Shown piece by piece: positions 9,430 to 18,935 of a stretch of DNA of 24,802 nt. The notes beneath the pieces were generated by a model. It ran no database searches, was not told the DNA's origin, and worked only from the letters and a program-made list of their open reading frames with translations. The translations under genes and the position numbers were made by a program. Positions within the stretch are counted from its first letter, which is position 1. Every line of letters starts with the position of its first letter. Source of the DNA: Apostichopus parvimensis (lineage: Eukaryota; Echinodermata; Holothuroidea; Aspidochirotida; Stichopodidae). The stretch covers positions 291,794 through 316,595 of the forward strand of contig KN882214.1 of assembly GCA_000934455.1 (NCBI GenBank). The letters are read 5' to 3'.

Positions 9430-9865
9430 ATGAAAACCAGAACTCTCTTTGATAACATGTTACACGAGTTTCTCTTATTAATTAAGACAGTTTTCAAAGA
9501 AAATAACCACATTTTTCATCATATTTCATATCACAATCACAAAACAAGATATACGATGCCGGGGGTTATAGACGAATATGAGCCTCATGTCGCATTCGCA
9601 GTATTATAAATATATATTTAGTAACGTTTGTCTTCAGGGTTCTGAGCGGGTGATCGATTTTCATATACTTTTAATACTTAATTCAAAGCTCAATAAATAG
9701 AAAAAAGGAAATAGAAAGAAAAAGGAAATAAAAGAAGACAGTACCATGATTGGTCTTACACAATTTATGTGGAAACTATTACGAGAATGTATATCGCATC
9801 ATAGCGTATCGTAACGTCCACGACTTGACGCAGAAATTTAGTCTTGATATATCATACTTCCTCCA
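9430..9865. other. Unique AT-rich sequence, no gene seen
   Basis: Left flank of the large minisatellite. Only a purine-rich stretch near 9700-9735 stands out. Confidence 0.45.
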
Positions 9866-10800
9866 CTACTACTGGGAAAGAAGGCATTAAGGCTAATGGG
9901 ATATAAGGAGCCTAGGGCTAATGGGAAAGGAGGGCCTAAGCTAATGGGAAAGAAGGGTCTAAGCTGCGGCGAAAGAAGGGCCTAAGCTACTGGGAAAGAA
10001 AGACCTAAGCTACTGGGAAAGAAGGGACTAAGCTACTGGGAAAGAAAGGCCTAAGGCCAATGGGAAAGAAGGGCCTAAGCTACTGGGAAAGAAAGACCTA
10101 AGCTACTGGGGAAGAAGGGCCTAAGCTACTGGGAAAGAAAGGCCTAAGGCTAATGGGAAAGAAGGGCCTAAGCTACTGGGAAAGAAAGACCTAAGCTACT
10201 GGGGGAAAGAAAGACCTAAGCTACTGGGAAAGAAGGGCCTAAGGCTACTGGGAAAGAAATGCCTAAGGCTAATGGGAAGGCCTAAGGCTACTGGGAAAGA
10301 AATGCCTAAGCTACTGGGAAAGAAGGGCCTAAGCTACTGGGAAAGAAAGGCCTAAGGCTACTGGGAAAGAAGGGCCTAAGGCTAATGGGAAAGAAGGGCC
10401 TAAGCTACTGGGAAAGAAGGGCCTAAGCTACTGGGAAAGAAAGGCCAAAGGCTACTAGGAAAGAAAGGCCAAAGGCTACTAGGAAAGGAAGGCCTAAGGA
10501 TAATGGGAAAGAAAGGCCTAAGCTACTGGGAAAGAAGGGCCTAAGCTACTGGGAAAGAAGGGCCTAAGCTACTGGGAAAGATGGGCCTAAGGCTAATAGG
10601 AAAGAAAGGTCTAAGTCCAATGGGAAAGATATGTGTAAGGCTAATAGGAAAGAAAGGTTTGAGGCTAATGGGAACGAAATGCCTATGCTTACAGGAAAGA
10701 AGGACCTAAGGCTTATGGGAAAGAATGGCATGAGGCTAATGGAAAATAGGCGTAAAGCTGATAGGAAAGAAAGACCTAAGGCTAAAACTAATGGAAAAAG
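9866..10800 (+). repeat. 23/24-bp minisatellite, about 40 units
   Basis: The unit is GGGAAAGAAGGGCCTAAG followed by CTACT (23 bp) or GCTACT/GCTAAT (24 bp). The common internal variant is GAAAG(A/G)CC in place of GAAGGGCC. The centre (about 9950-10560) is most homogeneous, while the right end (10580-10800) is clearly more diverged and mostly 24 bp. The plus strand is purine-heavy, so the array has strong strand asymmetry. Because 24 is a multiple of three, the right end gives open frames on both strands with 8-residue periodicity (hydrophobic LSFLLAL-type on the minus strand). These are treated as array artefacts. One unit (near 10275) is shortened by internal deletion. Confidence 0.97.
9992..10177 (+). 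repeat. 93-bp higher-order repeat inside the minisatellite
   Basis: Four consecutive variant units starting at 9992, 10015, 10038 and 10062 recur in the same order from 10085 to 10177. Units 1 and 4 are identical between the two blocks, and units 2 and 3 differ at only a few positions. A third block begins at 10178 with the same first unit and then breaks down. This is expansion by multi-unit steps. Confidence 0.85.
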
Positions 10801-11292
10801 GATTTGTGAAACATCAATCGTTTCCATTGTTACGATCAAGAATTTATATCAAGTGTTACATAGCACACTGTAGAGAACCAACATTCCCTCAATAACCTGA
10901 TATGTCCTCAGTAGGTACCTAGTATTTTTCAGATCTTATATCCGATTGGAACATTGGGCATAAAAACGATGGCCAAATGAATTTCAAGGTCTCTCAAATA
11001 TGTTCAATATAACCCATAAAAATAGAAATTTTTAAAAACAACTCCATTCTTCACCAACAGCTCACTGAGCATGCACAATGCACAGACAGTACAAGTTAAA
11101 AAAAATTAATACATTTCATACAAAGAGAAATATCTTCTTTCTTATTAAGTAAACAATCTGAAACAAATTGTCTTTCAAACGCTTTCGTCAATTGTGAACA
11201 ATTGACTAAACTTAAAATGAAGTCTTCAGAAAGGCAAAATTAATCATTTCCCCTTGGATGGCATTTCTTGTCCGAACATTGCACGGCTATAA
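10801..11292. other. Unique AT-rich sequence before the gap
   Basis: No gene is seen. A near-perfect palindrome lies at 11187-11206: 9-bp arms GTCAATTGT/ACAATTGAC around a GA loop. Confidence 0.45.
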
Positions 11293-12142
11293 NNNNNNNN
11301 NNNNNNNNNNNNNNNNNNNNNNNNNNNNNNNNNNNNNNNNNNNNNNNNNNNNNNNNNNNNNNNNNNNNNNNNNNNNNNNNNNNNNNNNNNNNNNNNNNNN
11401 NNNNNNNNNNNNNNNNNNNNNNNNNNNNNNNNNNNNNNNNNNNNNNNNNNNNNNNNNNNNNNNNNNNNNNNNNNNNNNNNNNNNNNNNNNNNNNNNNNNN
11501 NNNNNNNNNNNNNNNNNNNNNNNNNNNNNNNNNNNNNNNNNNNNNNNNNNNNNNNNNNNNNNNNNNNNNNNNNNNNNNNNNNNNNNNNNNNNNNNNNNNN
11601 NNNNNNNNNNNNNNNNNNNNNNNNNNNNNNNNNNNNNNNNNNNNNNNNNNNNNNNNNNNNNNNNNNNNNNNNNNNNNNNNNNNNNNNNNNNNNNNNNNNN
11701 NNNNNNNNNNNNNNNNNNNNNNNNNNNNNNNNNNNNNNNNNNNNNNNNNNNNNNNNNNNNNNNNNNNNNNNNNNNNNNNNNNNNNNNNNNNNNNNNNNNN
11801 NNNNNNNNNNNNNNNNNNNNNNNNNNNNNNNNNNNNNNNNNNNNNNNNNNNNNNNNNNNNNNNNNNNNNNNNNNNNNNNNNNNNNNNNNNNNNNNNNNNN
11901 NNNNNNNNNNNNNNNNNNNNNNNNNNNNNNNNNNNNNNNNNNNNNNNNNNNNNNNNNNNNNNNNNNNNNNNNNNNNNNNNNNNNNNNNNNNNNNNNNNNN
12001 NNNNNNNNNNNNNNNNNNNNNNNNNNNNNNNNNNNNNNNNNNNNNNNNNNNNNNNNNNNNNNNNNNNNNNNNNNNNNNNNNNNNNNNNNNNNNNNNNNNN
12101 NNNNNNNNNNNNNNNNNNNNNNNNNNNNNNNNNNNNNNNNNN
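11293..12142. other. Assembly gap (850 N)
   Basis: Unknown bases. Any reading frame spanning it is meaningless. The right edge starts inside a TACA-type simple repeat, so a repeat probably caused the gap. Confidence 0.99.
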
Positions 12143-12163
12143 TATACATACATATACATACAC
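12143..12163 (+). repeat. TACA microsatellite at gap edge
   Basis: TATACATACATATACATACA, truncated on the left by the gap, so its true length is unknown. It resembles the ATAC tail of the SINE at 6536-6783. Confidence 0.8.
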
Positions 12164-12354
12164 CAGTCGTGAAGTGGAATATTTCTGTGGGACAAACGCC
12201 TATAATTAATTTAAACAACAATAGTTCACATTGCTATAGTTTAAAATCTCATGATGTATTTTTAACTGTATAGATATGGTTGGTTGAAGGTGAATATATG
12301 TTTTGTCCAGGACGAATTCTTGTTCGTTAGTCCAGGAAGTGTATCTCAGTAGGA

Positions 12355-12394
12355 GGTCTGTGTACGAGTTCGTCGGTCTGTGCACGAGTTCGTC
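12355..12394 (+). repeat. 20-bp tandem duplication
   Basis: GGTCTGTGTACGAGTTCGTC (12355-12374) is followed immediately by the same sequence with one change, T to C (12375-12394). A shorter GTCCAGGA pair lies just upstream (about 12306 and 12330). Confidence 0.9.
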
Positions 12395-12680
12395 TTGGGA
12401 CATGTTTTGCAATAACATCCTTTCATAATTTCCTTTGTGTAATTTTGTGTTGTTTCTGTCGAGTTACTTTTACACGCAAACACACTTGCATTGTTTATTA
12501 GTTGTTTGTTACATCAGTTATAATAATAATAATTTTGAAAGTTTTTTTCTTCTTCTTATATTCATGGTTTTCTCATGTTATTTCATGTAAATGAGTATGT
12601 TAACAGCTACATTTTTAAAATAGTAAATTTTCACTTGGTTTAAAAATTGATTTGATTGTAAAAACAAAAGGCCCGATTAA

Positions 12681-13211
12681 ATAAAAAATAAACTCAATTT
12701 CCGCCAGAGATCATTAGTGTATGTAATTAAAAAAGGAATTTTACTTCGATATGTAAGACTAATTAAACAATCTGATGTTTTGATCTTGTGGAAATTATTT
12801 GCGTATAACCTTATTTTTCCTTTTCTATTAAAAGATAGTTTTGCCGATTCAAACATAATAAAAAACAATTTAACAGCATTATTTAGTAATCTGCTTTTCG
12901 GATATTTCTTCATCCACAATAAGTGAAACGTTAAAAGCATAATTTGAAGGAAACTAATAGAAACTATAATGTTAAGGTTCATGAAGCATTTTCATAATAT
13001 TTTCGAGTTTCAAACTTCCCTTGATATGACGCTCACGTTTCGTGCCGAACACCGAAGCAAAAATCCTCATTTTAATATTAAAAATAAATTATATATAGCT
13101 ATTAAAAGTTTAGTGTTCGGTTTCTTAAATTATAAACAAATATATTATTTTTTTAGGTTGTGCATATATGAAAAAGAAATGAAAAATTATGAATTTATAT
13201 CTATAAATTAA
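12681..13211 (+). other. AT-rich 177-codon frame broken only by two TGA
   Basis: Reading from just after the TAA at 12678 to the TAA at 13209, this frame has no TAA or TAG for 176 codons and only two TGA codons (12924-12926 and 12945-12947). The DNA is very AT-rich, so about a dozen TAA/TAG would be expected by chance. The first part has no early ATG (it opens through a GTG at 12717), and the second part has an ATG at 12969. The translation is Lys/Asn/Ile/Phe/Leu-rich with possible hydrophobic stretches, and I recognise no family. A minus-strand frame (12677-12982) is also open for 101 codons, which weakens the case. It could be a decayed gene, two exons, DNA using a code where TGA is Trp, or a compositional accident. 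Confidence 0.2.
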
Positions 13212-13628
13212 TACCAATCTAAGCATCCTGGGAATATCTATCCTTCAAATTTATATATCGTTTAAAGTTATCACTTTTTTTGTGGCTTCTTCAAAGATTT
13301 TCTTACAAATAATGCATAGATAGTCAAGGAAACTGTGTTAATTGATGTAAAATTGGAATTGCTTACATCCCATGCTTATACTTAACTCTTATTTAACGGA
13401 CCTTGGCTATTTGAGTACGAAGTTGTCGCCTGCAAGGTACCGGTATCATGTTCATATTATAAATATCGAGCTGTGTTTTGCAATTCATTTATCTCATTAT
13501 AAATATGGACTTTTCCTTGAATCGCTATGCATATAACTCCCCGATGAGATGGCATATTCGTATCTGTTTCAAAGGATATAAAACTTGGTAGACAATATAA
13601 GAGTATGTTATTTCATCCCACGTATCTA
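13212..13628. other. AT-rich sequence, no gene seen
   Basis: No open frame of note, RNA gene or transposon end. Confidence 0.45.
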
Positions 13629-13707
13629 ATATATATATATCTATCTATATCTATCTATCTATATATATATATAGATAGATAGATATATATAGATAGATAT
13701 ATAGATA
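13629..13707. repeat. Palindromic TATC/GATA microsatellite
   Basis: TA repeats and TATC units on the left switch at a central TA run to GATA units on the right. The block is therefore a nearly perfect inverted repeat about 79 bases long, with a 4-base difference between arms. This arrangement can extrude a cruciform. Confidence 0.9.
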
Positions 13708-13730
13708 ATAACAATAGACCCACCACATTT

Positions 13731-13749
13731 TATTGTATTGTATTGTATT
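13731..13749 (+). repeat. TATTG pentanucleotide repeat
   Basis: About four copies of TATTG, 24 bases after the GATA block. Confidence 0.85.
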
Positions 13750-14800
13750 ATCTCCGTCTTGCTTGATCCTCTCATATTCACCCGTGTTATTGTCATTCCT
13801 TAAACTTCTATGTTAAGTTCACTTCTGTATATACCTTTCATTTCAACTCAAGCAATATGAATATGTGTGTGCTTGTGTGTGCCATGTGAAACTTTCTATA
13901 GAGATGTGTTCAAACCAACACACTGAATAAATATACACTGAAAAAGGAATCTTGGCTGCATGATAAGTTTAACACTATAGTTAGCATTGCATTTCATCGA
14001 AAAACATTTCCCGTACCCACCTTTCCTCAGTTGATATATATTATGTAATAATGACAACTCTTCATAAATTAATCCAGCGGGTCCATCTGACTTCCAAAGA
14101 CAATTAGTCACATGTATAACCGTTACTTTGGTTGCCATAGTATCGGTTGATACGTCATAGGTTGCTATTGTTTTATTTCCAAGAAAGCAATTGTAGGGAC
14201 GTGCGCAAAGTAATAAGCTAACCAGAACAATTTATCGACATTCATTTGTGAATGCAACGATTTGTGGGTTTAACGCGTGCCCCCTTTAACGAAAACAATA
14301 TTTGGTTAGCTCGAATATCATTTCACCTGCTAAATAAGGAATGTGGCTTGGACAGGTTTTTTTTTTTTTTGCACAAATAAAATTAGATGTGTGAGTATTA
14401 CATACAACAAATGTAAGTAAAGACCACGCTGGGCATAAATAAAATTGCAAGCCTATATACAAGAAAGTCTACCTGTACAAAACAATAAATGATTTATATT
14501 CTCAAATGAAAGTATGGATTATAAATTGATCTGTCATCCGGTGCTCAGAGGCGTGATTTGAAAGAAATATTGCTTATCAAACAAGTTTATGAAAATATTT
14601 TAGGTATGCTTTAATTAATATATATCGTTCGAAAGCTTCTGGAAATTATGAATTGTAATGTGATGACGAAGTGTAGAAGATAGAACGTAAATCTTGCTAA
14701 TGTTCAGTACGCGAGCAATCAACCCTAGTGAGTAGCATATACGTGGAAGATGAAATATCTTAGAATCAGTTAAAAACTATCAAACTAAAGACATGCATGT
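13750..14800. other. AT-rich sequence, no gene seen
   Basis: Contains a TG-rich bit (about 13862-13880) and a 14-base T run (14357-14370). The 80-codon minus-strand frame at 13896-14138 has no recognisable feature. Confidence 0.4.
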
Positions 14801-14876
14801 TACATGCAGGGACGGGTCCAGGATTTTAGACAGAAGGGGTGTGGCAATCGTGTCCTGGATCTCCAGCTACCATGTA
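14801..14876. mobile_element. Short palindromic relic with hAT-like terminus
   Basis: The left end TACATG (14801-14806) is inverted at the right end as CATGTA (14871-14876). Inside, CAGGGACGGGTCCAGG (14807-14822) resembles the CAGNGGCGGATCCAGG-type termini of invertebrate hAT-like elements, and it is partly complemented by TCCTGGATC (14853-14861). The 76-base block may be a collapsed or solo-terminal relic. The family match is from memory of the general motif and is weak. No flanking 8-bp target duplication is seen. Confidence 0.25.
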
Positions 14877-14898
14877 GGGCCCGTAGGTTTCCTCCCCT

Positions 14899-14911
14899 CC
14901 CCCCCCCCCCC
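14899..14911 (+). repeat. Poly-C tract (13 C)
   Basis: Thirteen C, preceded by CCTCCCCT. Confidence 0.95.
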
Positions 14912-15922
14912 AGAAGAAAAGGTGACTTTTTTAAAAGTAAGATTGAACTTAGTCTAGCTTTACATATACTAGTAATTGCTATTTATTCACAAGGATAATC
15001 TATTCTTCCAAAACAGATTGGAATTAACTGAAATCCTTCCAAAACTGAAAAGTGCAATGCATGCCAGCTATGGCAGAACGTTCCAAATATTCCACAATTT
15101 AATAACATATTAGTTACTAACGTCATAAATGAAAAGTATAACTATAGCAAGGAGTAATACATAAACGGGATGATAAGACAGACGTGAATAATCGAAACCG
15201 AGAAGAGGTTGACAAAATATGAGCGCGCACAACAAAAAGAAGCGCAATCTCTAAGAGAAGATAGATATGATGAATGACATCCGGGCCCTTTTGGACCAAG
15301 CATATATAGATGATGATTTCATTTCTAGCATATCTGTGGAAAGGAATTTATTATAATTCCGACTGCATGACTTCAGGAAGAGCAATACACACCAACAGTT
15401 AAAAAATGATCGATAAAAGAGGCTGTTTGAACTTACCACTTACGGTTTGCCTTTCGTTTGCATCTAAAGGTTGTTACGTCAGAGAGATAATAGGTAAGTG
15501 TAACCTATGAAAGCAAAGTTAGAACAAAATATAAATTTGTAAAAGTGGAAAGATATTATTTCAGGAGCTAGAAATATCTTGGGTCATATTTTGCGTACTG
15601 CATTACTAAATTTTAAAAAAAAATTAGTTGTTTAATCTTTTGAAGTCATTTCAAAGTAGTGGGGGGAAAACATTGAAAGTTGTTTGCCTATACAATTTTT
15701 ACTTGATATGTGGATGCTAGTAGCCTCTAAACATTCAACCCAGCTCGATAACACATCTTGAATGAGCATATGCTTGCTTATACGCATAGTAACACGCTTA
15801 GGGTGATCGGCATGACCGATTAAGTAAGCAGATTTTCCTCGAGCAAAATAACACCAGACACATGAACGAATGTAATTCTGTTCTCACGCCCTCTACTTGA
15901 ATTCCCCTCACTACAACAAGCG
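14912..15922. other. AT-rich sequence, no gene seen
   Basis: No gene is recognised. The 124-codon minus-strand frame at 15820-16194 reads the poly-C tract as glycines and has no family features. Confidence 0.45.
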
Positions 15923-15934
15923 CCCCCCCCCCCC
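15923..15934 (+). repeat. Poly-C tract (12 C)
   Basis: Twelve C between AAGCG and ACTAACCC. Confidence 0.95.
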
Positions 15935-17658
15935 ACTAACCCGATCCCCATCGGATTGTCACGTCGGAACACTATTGCAGTTAACTGGAACAACATGTGT
16001 GTTGTCACGAGACGGAACCTAATTCGATACAAATGCGCCAAAGACACGAGGAAATTCGATATCACATAAACAAAATTAAAAAAAAAACTCGCATATAGTC
16101 TCTCTCGTTTGGGAGAAGCCATTAACAAAGCAATCATTTGGCCAGGAAGAATTTCTTCTTTCTTTCCTTTTGTTTCCACGAAGAACAAAAACACTGCACA
16201 GAAACTGCTTCATCATCGTTTACGCTATAGATTTTAAAATAGGGAAGCTTTCGTCTGAATTTTGTTATCGTATTAATCACGTGGTTATGTAAGAGACTCA
16301 ATTAGTCAATTGTCATTTGAATGTTGTATACGTCGCTTTTAATATGCCATTATAAAAGATAAAGGACATTTTGTGCCTCTGCATAAAATGTTTACAAAGC
16401 TACTTTGAACAGAAAAGTGATAATTTAAGTTTTGAAAAAAACCCAAAAAAAAACAATGAGAGCGACTTAACCGTGGAAAATTAATAAGGGTCTCTAAGGG
16501 CACGGTATATATTTCACCTCGCTAACACAATTCGGACAAAAGATTTATTTTGGCAAATCCCATATAAATATTTGAAACCAAATTATGTTAACAATGCAAT
16601 TCATTAGCTTGAAATGTCATTTCAGTTTTTTTTTTCTCCAAATAATGATAAGAACAGATAACAAGGAAGGAAAGAAACGAGAATTTATGATTTGATTTTT
16701 AGTCTTAGGACACGGGGGAGCATTTTCAGAAGAGATATAATTAGTTAGTCTTCGAATGAAATAAGGATTGTATATAAGGCTCATATTTCATAATAACTAA
16801 AGGCGAACGTAAAGGCTCGAATAGCTTGTCAACTTGATGATTTAAACCAACATGTGACACTCTTACTATATAACAATTGCAGAAATGAAAAATAAACATA
16901 CTAAAATTACTAATCCTATGAAAAATTACTAATCCGTATTAAAAAACATAAAGCCTACCATCAGTTAGGCTTAATTATAAAGGATATATCCGAAAGGAAA
17001 TCCATGCATTTCTCTGCGAAAATTATGTATTATTATTATTATTTTATTTCCATCGCATATATCCTTCACAACACAAAACAAAAAAAGAACATATGCAGGG
17101 AGGTGGATAGTCGAGTGACTATGCAAATAAACTCATAAATATTCATAAACTTACAGACATGTACCAAAATAGCATTGTGCAAAAGAATAGTTTACAATAG
17201 CCAAGTGTCCAGGCGGCGTAAATGCAGTGGATATGGAATGGGACTTCAATAATTGATTACAATTTGATGGCAAAACGGCTAGGGAACTGGTAAATTTCAT
17301 TTAATGGTTAACATCTCATACCCCACAGTAATACCCCACAGGTTTGGTGTAATAAGTGAAGTTAGACAGAAGGGGTAAAAAAGGGTAGTTTAAGGACCAT
17401 GAAACATAGTTCTGGGTAAGAGTTGTGATTTTCACACTTTTTCGTCGCTGTTCCATATCAGTTCTTGACACGAAGTTAATATTAAACACAAAGAAAAAAA
17501 AACATTCTTTACGTCTTGTTTTCAATACAGAGTCGTTATACGCCAGATTCCTTGGCATCAGAAAAGGTTAACTGCGCAAAATATACAATATAACGTTGAC
17601 ATGAACAGTGTAAATGTCATTTCGGATGACTTGAAGATATAGGATATATTATGTACAC
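15935..17658. other. AT-rich sequence, no gene seen
   Basis: A 14-bp direct repeat AAAATTACTAATCC occurs at 16903-16916 and 16922-16935 (period 19), and a short ATT repeat lies near 17030-17045. The remaining frames are short and unremarkable. Confidence 0.45.
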
Positions 17659-17935
17659 CTTAAAGGAAAAGTCAAGGGCTAACAACCGAGTAACTTTTCC
17701 AATAGGCAAATGAGCCAAGGGCCTATGAACCACCCCCCCCCCAATGTCCTGCCCACCTGCACCCTCCGCAAGGGCACGGGGCCTTTGTTGAATACCATAC
17801 AATGGGCTGGACGATATGATACTTATCTTAAAGGAGAAGTATAGGCGGAAACATGCGCGGGGTCCCCATAGTCAAATGCCTATAGCGCCCCCATCCACCA
17901 AACGTTAGGGGCTCAAATGCCAAGGGACCTCCGTA
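17659..17935 (+). repeat. Diverged direct repeat pair, spacing 168 bp
   Basis: Copy 1 runs from CTTAAAGGAAAAGTC at 17659, through a segment like CAAATGAGCCAAGGGCCTAT, into the poly-C tract at 17733. Copy 2 runs from CTTAAAGGAGAAGTA at 17827, through GTCAAATGCCTATAGCGCCCCC, and ends near 17935. The order of blocks is the same but identity is low with several indels. A third partial start (ACTAAAGGGAAGTCCACCC) is at about 18139. This looks like a decayed mobile-element family, identity unknown. Confidence 0.45.
17733..17742 (+). repeat. Poly-C tract (10 C)
   Basis: Ten C inside copy 1 of the repeat pair. The corresponding place in copy 2 has only GCGCCCCCATCC. Confidence 0.95.
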
Positions 17936-17996
17936 GACACTTAAATAAGACTTATTAAGGCTCTATTTTCGGGTTGTATCTTCAAAACTTAATAAA

Positions 17997-18017
17997 GGTG
18001 GGGGAGGGGGTGGGCGG
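17997..18017 (+). other. G-rich tract, possible G-quadruplex
   Basis: GG-T-GGGGG-A-GGGGG-T-GGG-C-GG, that is three long G-runs plus flanking GG pairs. It fits a quadruplex if the five-base runs are shared. Confidence 0.45.
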
Positions 18018-18418
18018 AGCAAGAATATGCTACCTAAGGACTCCAGAGAGTAATTAATCTAGTCCTGAGATGTACCATCGTATTAACCTAGGTTAAAGAG
18101 ACGCATGCGTGTCACAACTTGAAACGAATTTCTCAAACACTAAAGGGAAGTCCACCCGGTAAAGGAGATATCACTTTTGCCTGAAAATGTCATCGCAGAA
18201 CCACTAGTGTCTGATGTTTGCAAATGGTTCTCTTTTTTCGCCTTATTTTATGATATTTTTTGGTTGATTTGGCACCACTTTTCGCACTATCTTTGACAGA
18301 GGTGGTTTAGTTAATTTTGAAACATGACATATAAAACCAGCATTGTTTCTACTAATAAACTGTGCTATTTGCACAAAGTTGAAGAATATGGCAATCTCTT
18401 GAAACGATTCTTAAAAAA

Positions 18419-18501
18419 GGTGTGGAGTAGCCGTCTGGAAGGGTAGGGAGAAAGGGGAACCACTACCCTCCCACTCCCACTCCCCCCTCCCCATCCACAC
18501 C
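18419..18501. repeat. G-rich/C-rich foldback
   Basis: The outer arms GGTGTGGA (18419-18426) and TCCACACC (18494-18501) are perfectly complementary, as are the inner AGGGTAG (18440-18446) and CTACCCT (18463-18469). The left half is purine-rich and the right half is a C-rich run. The layout resembles that at 5285-5430 but is shorter and imperfect. Confidence 0.6.
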
Positions 18502-18765
18502 AGTTTTGAAAACTCCAACCTGTGATATTTCATACATTAGAATTGAACTTTGGTAATAAAATAAGTTTTTGTTAGAGCAATAAAAAAAAAATATATGTAG
18601 TCTTTAAAAAATGCTACTTTGTTGAAAGCTTAAAAAACAATAGTAATGAAAAGTGCCATTGTTTTGTTAAAATACTGCAGTAATTAGTGCGGGATGAACA
18701 TAGGATCAAAGTTTGTAAATGTCCAACTGCCCATCGAGGTTTATGCTCTCCATACTGCCACAACA

Positions 18766-18777
18766 CCCCCCCCCCCC
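18766..18777 (+). repeat. Poly-C tract (12 C)
   Basis: Twelve C following CAACA. Confidence 0.95.
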
Positions 18778-18935
18778 AATTCCCTCACCTGTTGGTTGAA
18801 CCCTATTTACTTACTCCCTGCTCTTTATAAACCATGATATATCCCCCAAACGAAGAAAGAAAATATCTTATCACGCTCCTATAATCTTTACAACAACATT
18901 TACAGCTAATTTCTTTTAGTTTACTTTTCCTTTAA

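Larger units (their letters stand above)
17660..18935. mobile_element. Possible TTAA-type non-autonomous DNA transposon
   Basis: TTAAAGGAAAAGT (17660-17672) is the exact reverse complement of 18923-18935, so a 1276-bp interval would begin and end with TTAA. Kolobok and piggyBac superfamilies duplicate TTAA on insertion, and Kolobok-like elements often start AGGG/AGGA. No transposase frame lies inside, so it would be non-autonomous. A 13-bp AT-rich inverted match over this distance can arise by chance, and homology does not extend further inward, so this is tentative. Confidence 0.25.

Noticed and set aside
10564-10873. Overlapping open frames of 80 and 91 codons with 8-residue periodicity
   Set aside because: They arise from 24-bp minisatellite units, a multiple of three, on both strands. 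No start context or family match.
11240-12221. Several 300-codon open frames on both strands
   Set aside because: They consist almost entirely of unknown residues from the 850-base N gap.
13896-14138. 80-codon minus-strand frame
   Set aside because: No recognisable motif, and the length is within chance for this composition.
15820-16194. 124-codon minus-strand frame
   Set aside because: Crosses the poly-C tract as a glycine run and has no domain signature.
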